This document shows, one piece after another, positions 11,208 to 23,697 of a stretch of DNA of 64,000 nucleotides. Each line of letters opens with the position of its first letter. The stretch's first letter is position 1. The notes under the pieces were generated by a model. It was not told where the DNA came from, did no database searches, and saw nothing but the letters and a program-made list of their open reading frames with translations. The stretch comes from Phragmites australis (lineage: Eukaryota; Streptophyta; Magnoliopsida; Poales; Poaceae), in the NCBI RefSeq assembly GCF_958298935.1, contig NC_084938.1, positions 4,099,501 to 4,163,500 on the forward strand, written 5' to 3'. The translations under genes and the position numbers were made by a program.

Positions 11208-11735
11208 GGGTACGATATAAATGGATACATATTTTACGCGGTTGCTCAAAATGAGAAGAGCATATATCAGAACAGTGATGTTCGTATAAATGCTTATAAG
11301 AATGACATACAGAGGGGCACATACTATGATCAAATAGAGGAGATCTGGGAGCTGAACTACTTAGGTTTCAATGTAGCCTTGTTTTGGTGTCGTTGGGTAA
11401 ATAGGGCAAAGAGTGTCACTAATGACAAGTATGGATTCACTAGCGTTGATCTCAAACATGTTGGATAAAAGTCTGAACCCTTCATACTTACTAAAGATGT
11501 TCGTCAAGTCTTTTATGTAACTGACACAACAAAGAAGAAATACTATGTGGTTCTCTTTGAGAAAAGACATATCGTCGAAATTGCAAACGTCGTTGATGAG
11601 GAGGAGTTCAATCAATTCGATGAAATGCCCCCTTTTTCTACTGCAATAGTGTCACGCCTTTCGCTGACCGAGAAAGCTCCATACCTGCGCTCCGACCATA
11701 ACGAAGGGATCCATGTCAAGAAAGCATGGAAATGA
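11208..11735 (+). pseudogene. CACTA transposase (TNP2/TNPD) C-terminal fragment, DUF4216 region
   Basis: One frame from 11208 reads GYDINGYIFYAVAQNEKS, then WELNYLGFNVALFWCRWV, then VFYVTDTTKKKYYVV and NVVDEEEFNQFDEMPPFS. This is the order of the DUF4216-type C-terminal region of plant En/Spm transposases. An in-frame TAA at 11466-11468 (after KHVG) breaks it, and the catalytic N-terminal part is missing, so it cannot be active. It lies on the same strand as the accessory CACTA gene downstream and may belong to the same decayed element. Confidence 0.8.
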
Positions 11736-11859
11736 CGAATTTGAATTTGAGTGTCAAATATTAATGTCAACTTATTTGAATTTGTAATATTAAGGTCAAA
11801 TTTGAATTTTATGTTTCAAGTTATTTAAATTTCTAAGATGTGAGGGGTGATATTATTAA

Positions 11860-12110
11860 CCTGTCACTTTTATAACTAATAGGTGACGGGTAAATAACAT
11901 AACCCATCACATATGACATGTACAGCCCGAGTCAAAGTAAAAGATGACGGGTTAAGAATATCACCCATATATTACATATGTACAGGCCGAGTCGAAGTAA
12001 AATGTGACAGGTTAAGAATATCACCCGTCACATTTTACTTACAATAAGTGACGGGCGATACTCATAGGTGACGGATGACATTTATTACCCGTCACCTGTG
12101 ACTTGTATGT
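11860..12110. repeat. Cluster of CACTA subterminal repeats (GTGACGGGT family)
   Basis: Seven or more copies of GTGACGGGT / ACCCGTCAC and variants are packed in about 250 bp, in both orientations, with an imperfect tandem unit of about 66 bp around TATCACCCGTCAC. It is the same family as the CACTA end at 1-457. No CACTA terminus is visible next to it, so it may mark an internal promoter region or an element end whose terminus has been lost. Confidence 0.6.
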
Positions 12111-14013
12111 ATATAACCCTAGCTAGTCCACGCACATGCACACTCTCATTTTGCCTAAGTCTTTTTGCTATGCGCACTAGAGTTCGCCATCACCGTCACC
12201 CTCCATCAAGCCGGTCACCGTCACCGTCGAGCCCATCACCGTAGTCACCCTCGAGCCCTCTCCGCCCCCGTCAGAGCCCCACCAAACCCATCACCGCAAT
12301 CGCCCCCGAGCCCTCTCTGCCCCCGTCGGAGCCCCACCACAGTTGGAGCAGCATTGTCGCCCTCGAACCCGCTGCCGTCACCACGAGTCGCCGCCCCCAT
12401 CTCCATCGAGCTCGGTGTCCACCTCCCATCTGCGTTGAGTCTAGTGTCTGCCCACCCTCATCTCTGTCAGGTACGCCCCCGCTCCTCCCCCTCTATCTCC
12501 TCCCCCATCTTGTACTAGATCTGCTGTGTGGTTGATGGCAAATCATGATGTTTGTTGGAGGTCACTGGTGGATAGTCTTGGTTATACTTATACTTACTGT
12601 TGATAGTCTTGGTTCCCTTTTGTGAGCTGATGACATGGATGCAGTGTTTATGCTCTTATGTGTATCAATGGCTTGGCTAGTAAATTTTTGGCCGGCTATT
12701 AATGAATTTGAGTGTCCTGCTGCTAGATGGTTGGCCCCTACATTGTTGTCTTGTGGTGGATGATGGTTAGCATCTCAGTTATTTGATATTGTGGCCATGT
12801 GCTGCCCTGTTATGTTGCTCACAAGTATTGTCGGCCATTGATGCTTCTTTCCCCTAATGAGTTGATGGTTTGGTGCATCATCAGTAGTCTACTCATCATC
12901 ATTTAGGTGATGATGTTCAAATTATTAGTTGGCCTTGGTACTTGATACTGTTTTTGGTTAAGGGAGGAGCTTGTTGTTGCCCTCTGGTGGTCAATACTGC
13001 TATTAGTAGAATGGTGAATGATTTTGTTCTTTTTGCACTTTGAGTTTTTATATTCTTTTTGCACTGAATAGCATAGTTGTACATTCTTTAGCTTGATGAT
13101 GATCAAGTACATTGAAAATTGAACTAGCAAGTTGAGTACAATAGATGAGATCTTGAGTAGTTCTCTGATTATTGGATGATCCGGGCAGTAGCTATTTTTG
13201 CACTTTGATTCATGTTGGTCGGTTCTTACATACCAATTTTTTAGGCTTTGTAGTCAATCAGTTTACTGTCTGGTTGTGTTGATCTCCTGGACATGTTCTA
13301 TTGTTGTCCATAATTTGAGTTACATCTGGTTGATTTGAGTTATGGATGAGCGGTATATATTATTGATTCAATAATAGAGGTTTTAGCCCTACTGGTCTGT
13401 CATGCTGCTAGTCTTGTGGTATACAAGTGCTTGATTCTTTTTCTAGTGCGCAAGCATCTTCTCAGTATCCATGTCCAAGAAGCAGTAGCATTTTCAGAGA
13501 ATTTGTGCTCAGGATCTTTATCTAGGTGTGATCTCATTTGCTTGTTCAATTTGTGATTTGATTAGAGATCAGTTTGGGAGCAAACTTTTATAGTTTTGGA
13601 GCTAGCGGATAGAATTTTCTGAGACAAAAAAAATGTTAACTTCACATCCTGCTGTTCAGTTCTACAATTATCTATACATGATTGATGTTCTATATGTTTT
13701 TACGAGAACAACTTATATTTCCATGATCATGTATATGATATATGTTCAGTTTTGCTCTTGTTATGTTATTTGTGGATTTTTAATATTCATGCTCTTATTA
13801 TATATATATATGAACTCTGATTCGGCTACCTCTCTGAATTACCATAGCAAGATTGCAAAGACCATAACTTCTTGATTCGGCTTATTTGTTTGTGTTTTTT
13901 CACCACCTCTCTTGAGCGATGACAACTTAAGGTGCAAGTTTATAGTAATATGAGCAGTTTGTAGTAATCTTGATTCCTTTTCTTTCCTTTATTGAGAACA
14001 GAATATACTACAC
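12111..14013 (+). other. Leader/intron-like stretch of the CACTA accessory gene
   Basis: C-rich at the start (12165-12500), then T-rich with no sustained coding frame. Its position upstream of the accessory CACTA gene suggests an untranslated leader and introns. That is an inference; no splice sites can be confirmed. Confidence 0.35.
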
Positions 14014-15444
14014 TTGATTTTCATGGGACAGAAGAGGACTGTCACTCCTGAGAAACCAAAAGCACAGAGGATGCTAGGATTAGAGGCCGCCCCAGCACAA
14101 TATGGGGTGGATAGGAGCCCAAGCCCGCACCCAACGTCCTCCTCTGGCAGCAGTAAAAGCCAGTATCATAGCTCGAGCGTTGTTCTGTGTGAGCGAGAGA
14201 GTTGACATCGGGCAAGTGACGAAGAATACAATCCCGCTGAAGATGTATTGATATGAGTTAATGCACTTTATACTTGTTGAATGGAGGAATATTTTTATTT
14301 ATGTCAACTCCTCTTGTTTTCTCTCTAGATGGTGAAGCGCAGTCTCCAAGCCAGACAACTGGTAGTGGTGCACGAGCCTAAAAGCTAAGGATATAAACAC
14401 AGTGGCCAACGGACATGGTTAGCATCATAGGAATCGATGCTGACGGGTTGCCCATGGATGAAAAGGCCCTAAATAGATTCTGGAGGGTCGTAGGGCTCAT
14501 TGCTCGGGAGATGGTGCCAATAACGACTAAGTTCGATGACCTCAGTGACGAAGCAAAGAGGGACTTGTTTGATAATATCGTCAAGGAGTATCTGGGGTAC
14601 CCTGGAAACATGAACGAGCGTCAAATGATCGACGTGGCCAATGCAGTAATGAAAACGATCGCAAAACTTCACCGAAGCTTTAAGAGCAAGCTTGTGAATC
14701 AGTACTTGGCTAAAGGGGTGGCGCCCTTCGAGAGCTACAAGCACTTGAAAGAGTAAGATTGGGATGCTTTTGTGCAGATGAAGAACTTTGAGTAGTTCAA
14801 AATAGAGAGTGAGGAGAAGAAGTAGCTTCGGGCTAAGAACAAGCATAACCATAGGACCGGCGCAACCAGGTATGCTAGGAAAAGGGTGAAATTGCAGGGA
14901 GAGGACAAAAAAATAGTCAGAGAAGGCCGCAAGAATCCTTGGTTTCAATTTTAGGGATGATCGCGATCATATTTGCGTGCAAGGGGTGAGCTGTCCGAAA
15001 GCGGGGAAATCACATTTAGAAACAGCGAAACCCAGTTAGTCACAGAAAAAGTCAAAGAAAAGGCAGTCGCAACCAGCCATGGTTATTTCATTGGGATCAA
15101 GGAACATGATGTTCTCACAACGGCACTGGGAAACCCAGAGCACCCAGGTCGAGTGTGTGGTGTATCAAGTTCTCAGGACTGGAAATATGGCTTTCCTGAA
15201 GACATCGGGATGTATAAGAATAGGAAGAGGTCTGCAGTGGACATGGGTGCAATTACACGGGATATTACCCAGAAAGTTTACGCAAGCATCATTGCGCAGC
15301 TTCCATCACAGGGAATACAGATTTCTATGCCACGGGAAGCTAGCCCCAGAGCTGTAGGGAAGAGTAGTTGTGCTTCTAAGGAGGTTGAGAAACAAGTAGC
15401 TGCTACCGTGACTGAGCCAGATACGATTGACCTGCTAGATGGGC
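14014..15444 (+). pseudogene. CACTA accessory protein (TNP1/Transposase_24-like), first half
   Basis: Pieces of a single protein appear in order: MGQKRTVTPEKPKAQRMLG (14026), then a conserved block with IGIDADGLPMDEKALNRFW and LGYPGNMNERQMIDVANAVM (14415-14756), then GIKEHDVLTTALGNPEHPGR, GFPEDIGMYKNRKR and IAQLPSQGIQISMP (14973-15440). This is the pattern of the plant En/Spm-encoded accessory protein that often ends in a Ulp1-like protease. In-frame stops after HLKE (14754), after KNFE (14792) and further on show decay. The frame runs into an LTR-like insertion at 15445 within the motif DLLDG and resumes at 18482. Confidence 0.75.
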
Positions 15445-15688
15445 TGTCACGTCCCAAATTCCGTAATCACATGATTAAGCTTAATCATGCATCATTAGCG
15501 TCATAATTAGTTTGGAGGTAAATTATTTAAGCACACTAGAGCACTTTTTCCGAGTCATTTGGATGAGAGAAAGAAATTCGGGAGAGAAAAGAATGTGATT
15601 CGTAGTGGAAACGGACTTTTTCTCTAACATATGGGACCTACCACCCAGCCCCACACCTCACTCACTCAAAGTGGCAGCAGCCCCACCT

Positions 15689-15760
<72 letters not shown>

Positions 15761-18481
15761 CCTCCTGCTCCCACCCGTGCTCAACCGGCCACAAGAGCAG
15801 TCGAGCTACTCTCTCCCTCTCTCTCAAGCACTCTCTCCTTCTCCCTCAAAACTCCACCTCAAGACTTGGAATCAAGGTATGCATGTGGTACTCACACGTT
15901 CCTTAGCTCCTAAGCTATCTATCCCTCCAATTTATTTTCGTTTTCCCAAAAGATTCGAGTCGATTTTGATATCTTTTGGTGTTCATGGTTAAAGCACAAG
16001 AAGCACCAGTGTTCTTTCTCTTTTCGAGCTTTCTTCATTCAACCGACGGTCCCCAAGCTCGGCAAAGTATCTTGGGTGAGTCCCCTAGGCATCCATGGCA
16101 AGAATCCGTGTTTTTGTTGGATAGATTTCAAATTTGGAGTTAGGATAGTGAAGTTTATGAGTTCTTGAGGGTTTGGACTAAATTAAAGGATTTGGGGAGA
16201 TTTGAGTTAGGAATCGTGTTGCTAGGTTGATAAGTGAATTCTAGACTCTCTAAACTATCTCAAACATGTCTCTCTTTGGATTGGAGAAGCTCGCAAATCA
16301 AATTGGCCATTTTTCCCTGTGAAGAACAGTTGTTCGGGAAAGTCCGAAGACTCCGCAAAAATGTGGAGTCTCCGCAGAAATTCGCGGAGGCTCTGCAGTT
16401 ATTGTTCATCAGGCGATGTGAGGCTTGCAAAATTCATAATAAATTCTCCGTTGCTACAAAAATTATGAAAACAATTTTGTTGGTTTCATAATAACCTTCT
16501 CTACCTATTAAAAATGTCCCCAGCTGTTAAATAATTAATTAGCATTTTGGGATGAATTAATTAGGTTAAGACTTCATTAATTCACCGTTAATTTTTTACA
16601 AGTCTAAAATTGACGAATCTAATTTTGCTAGTCTTCTTATGATTTGTTCTAACTGGGAAAAGTGTTCATGCATTATAAAGCATACTTTTTATGACCTTTC
16701 TTCATATCCATATGGTGGCATACATTGTTGCACTTCATTCATGCTCATTATTGCACACGTTCTTGTTTAGTGAACGAAGAACCAGCGCGTGACCCGACTG
16801 TGGATGAAGGCGCCCCAACCTTCCCGAGTTCTGTGAGTGTTGTGCGGGGAGTATCAGGCGGTCACCTGAGCAGTAAGACAAGCATCTAAACATATTGCAA
16901 TCTTGAATGAATTGTGGAGTCTAAATTGATAAATTATGCTTTATGTATGTTCTCATGTTTAGTGAGTCAAAGTCGGGTCGATGTGGGTAGAACCTATGTT
17001 GATGCATGATCTCTACCTTGACTTCTTGATGAATCCGTATCCTTATAACCTGGGCTTCATATAAGGTTGTTAATATAAAAGTGATACGAGATGCTTAGCA
17101 ATGCATAGGTCACCAGTAGAAGTCGAGTGGTGGACTGCTCCATCGCTCGTGAGCTATAGGTTTACTCATGGTTCATACTGCAAATATTGATGATGGTTCG
17201 ATGAGTGGTGAGGATGAGATGAGATGTGGGCGGTGTTAGGGATATCATCTACCTTGGAGGAGGTTCCCGTAGACCGCTTTGCATCGGTTAAGAACCGACT
17301 GTTGGTAGCCATTGGCTTAAGCACTTACCGTACTCACCACATGCTGATCTAATGGTAAGGTAAGCCGAATACCTCTGTAGCTGTGATTATTTGGGCTTGA
17401 ATATTGATGGTGTGAGCAGACGGGCTTGTAGAGGTATCCAGTTTGCTCTAGGAGTAGTTCTGGATACCTCCGCGCTGAGCGATGCATGTATCAAATGGTT
17501 GAGATTTATTGGAAAAGGTAGTCACGAGTACCCCCGTGTGTGCACTTTAGCAGGTGGCACAAGCCGAATGATCCTCGTGTCGTGTGGGTAAACGAGTATC
17601 CCCCTGCTGGATGTAAAAATATTTTGAAACGCCGCGCTCTTGGTCATGAGCATGTTTTCTGTCCACGTACACCATCGTAGAGTTTCGTTGTGGGTTAATA
17701 GTGGTATGGGTGATGGTTGGAAAATGTTGATGTTGGCTCTGATATATTGCTTTGGTTCCTTTTACACTCATGTACCAATTGTTGGATTTCAATTTATGTT
17801 GGTTAAGTATAGGTGCTCACAGATATGTCTAGGTTGCTTAAGCGTATTAAATGTACTTAACCTTGTGTTTGTTTCCTTGCTAATTGCTCAATGCATGATC
17901 CTTGGAGTCGGGTTATTTATATGTACTCTATATGGATTAAGTCTTGCGAGTACCTTCGTACTCAACTGCTCTACATGATTTGCAGGTGAGGAAGAGGTGG
18001 TGTTTGGCTACTTCACGTCTGCCGAGGGTGGTGGCGGGCTTGGGTAGTACATCCTACTCAGTTGGCATGCTTTTGTGATGGAGCCTAAGGGCACATGGCT
18101 CCATCCTCTTTTTGTTGTATAGCTTTTAGTCTTCCGCTTCTTAGTTCCTTTTGCTGGTTAGGAGTTGAGCATGTTTTAGTCGCCTGCTAGCTCTCTTTTG
18201 TCGTAAATTGTAAAAACTTGTTGAATGCTTAAGAACCATAATATAATGTTAATTATTCGCTCTTTCTTAAGCTTTGTTGTGATGTATATGTTGGAAAGAT
18301 ATGTGTTCCGATCTTGGACACAAAACACGTGCTGGGACTACCGGGATGATATTCTGGTTAATCATCAAGGTTATGATTATGAATAATGATCCTCTTGGTG
18401 ATTAGTTAGAATATTATCTTGACGGTTCCTCACAAGGACTCACGCCCTGTAGCCTTTTAATTAGGCCTGGCGGGTATCACA
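15445..18481. mobile_element. Solo-LTR-like insertion (3.0 kb) in the CACTA accessory gene
   Basis: The segment begins TGTCACGTCCCAAATT, directly after the CACTA codons for DLLDG, and ends GGCGGGTATCACA, directly before codons for IEVARGQVLPGVRILHTV, so both edges are fixed by the host protein. TG...CA termini, a non-coding interior and this length fit a long Gypsy-type LTR of grasses. The 5 bp flanks do not match (TGGGC left, TCGAG right), and about a dozen host codons seem to be missing. That suggests a deletion at one edge, or recombination between two LTRs. Confidence 0.6.
15690..15757 (+). repeat. (TC)n microsatellite
   Basis: A nearly perfect TC/CT dinucleotide tract of about 68 bases inside the LTR-like insertion. 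It produces Ser-Leu repeat frames on the plus strand that are not genes. Confidence 0.95.
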
Positions 18482-20010
18482 TCGAGGTTGCAAGGGGCCA
18501 GGTGCTTCCAGGCGTCCGTATCTTACATACGGTTCTGATACGTGCAGGCTATACCATTGTTACGGTGGATATGGTACATAGCAATGCCACTGATCATGTG
18601 TTGGAGCTCCCCCAAATGATGAAGTCACAACTCTGGATGAAGCTCTTCGTCAAAGGATCCAGTGGAAGAGGGGTGACATCGTTATCTCCAATGCATCCCA
18701 GTCTGGACGAGCTCCAAGTGCACCATTGTCGCTCCCCCACTTCCAGAGAAGGCTGCTTCACTGCCTTCTCCTCCGCATCCAGCAGCCTCGCTTTCAGATC
18801 TAATTCTGTCTCCCCCAGAGAGTCCAAAAAAGAAGAAAAAGGAGGCTGGGAAGAAAGGCTCTAAGAAGCACCTGCCAAAAGATGTCGAAGGCCATTGTAC
18901 CGACAAAGAAGTCCACGGACATTGGAGCAGCATGGACTAGTTCCAACATGAAATTCTAATATAGGAAACCCATGATGACGGTTGATGGCCTAACAAGGGT
19001 GGGAAAAGCATGTGTCGGCCTGCATAATTACTACATGCAGGCTTCTAGAGACACTAATGCCACATCCATAGTCATGCAGTACAAACGACGACACCTCTTA
19101 AGTAATGACGAAGCTACTTCATCATGGGTTTCAATGACTTATACGACCTCTTCAACCTTGATGGTCTGGATGTTCGTTATTACGGATCTTCACATTGTAA
19201 GTCCCTTGACTAAATATTCATGAATTAATATCACTAAGTCTTGAATCTAACTATGTTCTTATGTATAGACACTTGATGAAAGAAACAAAGAAGAATAAGG
19301 ATTTCATCGCATGTCTTGACCCTAAGGCCATTACAATATCGGTCATCCAACTTCACCTCGACTGTGTTGTGGACCATGTGGCCAGGGCAATGCAACAATA
19401 TTCCAAAATGCAATACCAGATGGGTGCCCACAACACCGGTGGTCATTGGATCGTACTAGTCATTTGCCTCATTTGGGACTTGGTGTTCTACCTTGACTCG
19501 TTAAGACCAGTAGGACCAAAAGGCAAACTTAGACAGCATGATTACAGTGTTGTAAAAGGAATCCTCGACATATAAGTTCTGCCTAACTTAGTTTACATAT
19601 TTAACTTTTCTAACATTCAAATGCTCCCTAATCGATTCATCTTTAAGTAGGGCTTTTGAAAGTACCTTCATGTTCAACCTGACTACAACAAGAAAGACGG
19701 CTGCAGATTGACACACAAGACCAGCTTCACGGTAAGTGCTACCAAACAGATTACCAAATGCTCTTTGTTGCTATTTTTTTCTTTTGATCTAACAATAAAT
19801 TTTCTTTCCAGCAGTACCACCATAACCATCGGGCAACGCCTGCGGATTCTATGTTGCGTGGAACATGCTCCTCACGCTCGGCATGAAGGATATCAAATCC
19901 TCCGAAGTAAGTTTGAAAGTTTAGATGACATAGTCACTGAACTTGGGGATGGTGTTATGAGTGTTGCTAAAGCGATGCACGAATTCACGCAAGGTTTCTT
20001 TCTCCATTTT
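18482..20010 (+). pseudogene. CACTA accessory protein, second half with Ulp1-type (C48) protease domain
   Basis: This continues the accessory protein after the LTR: IEVARGQVLPGVRILHTV, then ATDHVLELP. It is followed by exon-like blocks of a Ulp1/SENP-type cysteine protease. The catalytic His lies in NTGGHWIVLVI and Asp in LVFYLDSLRP (19261-19575). DYNKKDGCRL follows near 19680, and the Cys lies in SGNACGFYVAWNML (19822-19870). Grass CACTA elements commonly carry such a domain, whose role in transposition is unknown. Frame changes, an early stop and loss of the 3' part into the Gypsy fragment at about 20.1 kb show it is dead. The His, Asp and Cys themselves are all preserved. Confidence 0.75.
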
Positions 20011-20109
20011 CTCACAATGGTAGAGATCGTTTTTTGTGCTAGGATGAACGTACGTACCTTGGAAGTTTGCTCTTAATACATCACAAAGCTGTTTCCACGA
20101 GTAGATTGT

Positions 20110-21450
20110 CCCTAGCGATAAATTAGTCAGTCATGTACTGGTTGCCCCTTCATGGGTTGTGGTGAGGTAATTCGCCTTTTCCTTCTCATCCCCCTAGCCG
20201 CTTGGATAGTCGTGGTACAGATCTGGAGGAATTCAATGGGATTTGTGCTCCTGTTGTATTTCTCGATCAACCCAAGATGGAATCTTATCGGCCAGCTCAC
20301 GTTTCGTAGACCTGGAGAGAAGGCTAGGCACCCGTTGATGCCATCATGCTTGGTTCTGATGGCCTCGGATGTCTTATCCACAGGGGTCGAGGATCGGCCA
20401 TGGCTAGAGTGGTGACGAGACGTCCTTTGATCGGATCGTCGAGGAGCGATCGATACCTCCTTAGGGGTTTTTAGTGTCTTCGTCGGTCGATAACCATTGT
20501 GCAAGTCGTTGATCGGGTGACCTTTGACCGATGAGGTCCTCCGGCAGTTAGTTGCTCGGTTATCTTCCCGGTTTATCTTGTTTCGAGAATTATGTCTCTC
20601 TGAGTCCGATCAATCTCGAGAAGGGGTGATGCAAGATTTCCCCTAATTAGAACTAGCGGCAGCCAGATGGGAGTTCTTGGCATGAATGAGAACCTTCTTC
20701 ATCATGTTGATCACCGAGTTCATCCAGCCCTTGCCGACAGGGGTTGCCACATATGTGGTCGGGGGGCGCATGAGAGTCTCTTGTAGAAGGAGGAGCCTCT
20801 GCGCCGTTGTAGATCTATAGCGTCAAGCCCCCTCCTGATGGTTGTGAGATGGCAAACCCAACACTCCATTAGGATTTTGATTCAGGGGAGGTGTAGCTAG
20901 CGGAAGCTAACCGTCGCCTAGACCCGGAGCATGAGGGATCTGAGAGTTTGTAGGATTGTCACCATGATTGCCCGAATTGCCACCCCCATCTTCGACGGTA
21001 AAGACTTCTCAAGGGTAATCTCCTCTGGAGGAGGAGTACAAATCCATCATGTTGTCGAAAGCTACGGGGGAGGATCCTGACTTGTGGTGAATAGCTCATT
21101 TGTGGTTGTCTTGGCAGCCGAGTGGTTCAAACTCGATGTCGTAGTTTTTGACGCATTGATCCATGAAGTGACTTACCTCATCGCCTGAATCATCGCCAAA
21201 TAATTCTTTATTGAAGTCCACTGGATTGATTGCTGGTTCATCAGTGGGAGGGGTGAAGTTGTCATGGACCCATAGTTTGAGAACCCGGTCCTCGGTATAG
21301 GTTTGGGTGAAGTCGGCGGCATGTTCTATGTAGGATCTTTAATGCTTATTGTCATGATCTCCATGGCTGGCATCAGCTGTCGACTATTGGTGGACCACTG
21401 ATCTTACAAACTTGTATAAGAGGTGGAGGATGCTTCGAGTAGATGAATCA
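20110..21450 (-). pseudogene. Ty3/Gypsy retrotransposon gag fragment
   Basis: On the minus strand, frames in order give FTQTYTEDRVLKLWV, PPTDEPAINPVDFNKELFG, VGKGWMNSVINMMKKV and finally SWPIRFHLGLIEKYN and TNPIEFLQICTTTIQAA, the gag matrix/capsid region of grass Gypsy elements. Several in-frame stops are present (for example after CQDNHK and after RGDYP) and the protein is cut off at about 20.13 kb where CACTA sequence begins. The upstream leader (21430-21527) has the GAAACACACAG...TTAGGGCC character usual near the primer-binding region of these elements, and continues at 24358 beyond the mariner. Confidence 0.7.
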
Positions 21451-21847
21451 AAGAAACACACAGAAAGGTTTTTAGATAGGTTAGGGCCTCACTTAGGATA
21501 ATAATACTATGTCATATTTGTCTTGTACTCCCTCTATTCTGATTTATTTGTCCTTTTAGATGTTTGCACAGGAATTAAGGAGCAGCTAGAATTGACTCAT
21601 ATGCCCTCCATAGCTATAAATTGTGGTCCAGCGCTAGAAGACCAAGGAACAGCACAACCCGTATTAATAGGGTCTAGCCGTCCAGCGCTGGAAGACCAAG
21701 GAACAACATGGCGGCAAACTAATGTATGAAAATTTCACATTTGAGAGCACTAAAATTTAAACTTAGAGCCAAATTACAGGGTTATATTGCTAGTACTCCA
21801 CACAGAGCAAATACTTGCATTTTGGAGTATCTTGTTTCTAGACAATA

Positions 21848-23581
21848 ATGGCTTTGGACCTTAACTTTCCACCTGCAGGAGATGGAGATGAATCTCATCC
21901 CATTGACCTTAACAAGAATCCTCATCCATGTGATGACTCAAGCCATTCTAATCATGAGTCCAGTGCAGATTTTGATGAACCACCCGTTGAACTAATGGAT
22001 GCTGACTATTTGATTCAAGAAGATGAAGCTGACTATTTGATCGAAAAAGATGAGGTCGACCATTTGTTCCAAGAAGATGAGGCTGGCTATTTGATCGAAG
22101 AAGATGATGAAAACCATGACTATTGGTTTGATGAAGAGCTAGGTACTTAATCTTGCTGCCTTCAAATATTTATAGTCCTCTTTCCATTTTGATTTGTTTC
22201 CATGGAACAAACAGTCATGTCATACACTTTCTCTCTAAGATAAGGTCATGTCATACGCTCCATTTGTTTTGATTTGTAGAGAATTTTTTAATTAATCAGC
22301 AAGCTAGGAAGAATGTGGTATTATCAGACCAACAAAGGATATCAATCTATAATGCTTTATTGGAGAGAAGTGCTAATGGCAAATTAAAAAGGAATACAAC
22401 CAACGAAGTTGCTGCTTTATTCTCAGTGCCCCTAAAAAGTGTACAGAGAATTTGGAAACGAGTCAAAAATACTCTAGAGAATGAAGTTGTTGATGTGTCG
22501 AGCAAGAAAATAGGCAATTGCGGTCGTAAGAGAATTGAACTAGATATCAGTGAACTTTGCAATGTTCCTCTAAACAGAAGGACATGTTTACGGACACTAG
22601 CTAAAGAGTTGAACTTTACAAGTCATTCAGTGCTACATAGATGTGTGAAGGAGAAGAAGATCTGACGCCATATCTTAAGGAAGAAAACATGCGAACTCGG
22701 CTACAGTTCTGCATATCTATGTTGGAGGGTAGCAGTTTACCTCATGAACCAAGATTTGTCAATATGCAGAACATTGTGCATATTGATGAAAAGTGGTTAT
22801 ATATGACAAAGAAAACCCAGGGCTATTACATGCATCTAGTGAAGAAGACCCTCTTCGAACTTGTCAAAGTAAGAATTTCATCAAAAAGGTCATCTTCTTA
22901 GTTGCCTTGGCTCGTCCTCGATATGATTCCAATGGAAATGAAGTGTTCTCGGGGAAAATAGGATTATTTCCTTTTGTGACCAAAGAACAAGTAAAGAGAA
23001 GAAGCAAAAACAGAGAAGCTGGGACTTTAGAAATAAAACCAATTACTTCAGCCAATAAGGATATTAGTAGAGCTTTCTTGGTTGAGAAGGTTATACCAGC
23101 AATCCGAGCTGAGTGGCCAAGGGGGGACTGTAGCAACACGATATACATTCAACAGGATAACGCAAGGACACATGTGAATCCAAATGATGCAAAATTCCAA
23201 GCAGCCGCTTCAGCAGATGGGTTTGACATCCGTTTGATGTGCCAGCCACCTAATTCACCTAATTTTAAGATTCTGGATCTAGGTTTTTTCAGTTCAATTC
23301 AGTCACTACCGCAATTGATTTCGATTCAGTCACTACAGCATATGCGATCTGTCGACGAGCTTATTCACACTGTTGAGAACGTATTTGACGAGTATTCCTC
23401 AACAAAGATAAATCACATATTTTTAAGTCTTCAACAGTGCATGATTGAGACAATGAAAGTCGAGGGATCCAATCGATATAAAACTCCCCACATGAACAAA
23501 TCTGCCATGGAAACAAAGGGTTGTCTCCCAAAACAACTTACTTGTGATGCTACTTTAGTGCAAACTGTTAGAGCCATTTAA
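21848..23581 (+). pseudogene. Plant mariner transposase (DD39D), frameshifted
   Basis: The N-terminus MALDLNFPPAGDGDE is followed by an acidic repeat region. A probable intron follows (GT at 22142, AG about 22278), then the DNA-binding part (VVLSDQQRISIYNALLERS; SVPLKSVQRIWKRV). The catalytic core keeps all three acidic residues: HIDEKW (about 22784), IQQDNARTH (about 23149) and ILDLGFF (about 23271). The second and third are separated by 39 residues, as in plant mariners. Two frame changes (about 22660, where a TGA follows KEKKI, and about 22832) prevent translation of one product, so it is a pseudogene despite an intact triad. A few residues at the conserved NSPD site have changed (NSPN). 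Confidence 0.85.
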
Positions 23582-23587
23582 GGTGAG

Positions 23588-23697
23588 GACATCTAATTCT
23601 CTACAATGCCTCATCTGAGCGATAGTAGGCATGGAAGACAACGTCATCTAGTTCTCTGCAATGGCTCATCTGAGTGATAGTAGGCATGGAAGACAAT
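23588..23697 (+). repeat. Tandem duplication, 55 bp period, two copies
   Basis: Two adjacent copies of a 55 bp unit containing CATCTGAG(C/T)GATAGTAGGCA lie immediately after the mariner stop codon. They differ at only a few positions, so the duplication is fairly recent compared with the element's decay. Confidence 0.85.

Noticed and set aside
15605..15913. Plus-strand Ser-Leu-rich frames
   Set aside because: Created by the (TC)n microsatellite.
22793..23290. Loss of a catalytic Asp in the mariner (NSPN instead of NSPD)
   Set aside because: Counting from the second Asp shows that the third catalytic residue of the plant DD39D type is the Asp in ILDLGFF, 39 residues on, and it is present. 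The NSPD position is conserved but not the triad residue.
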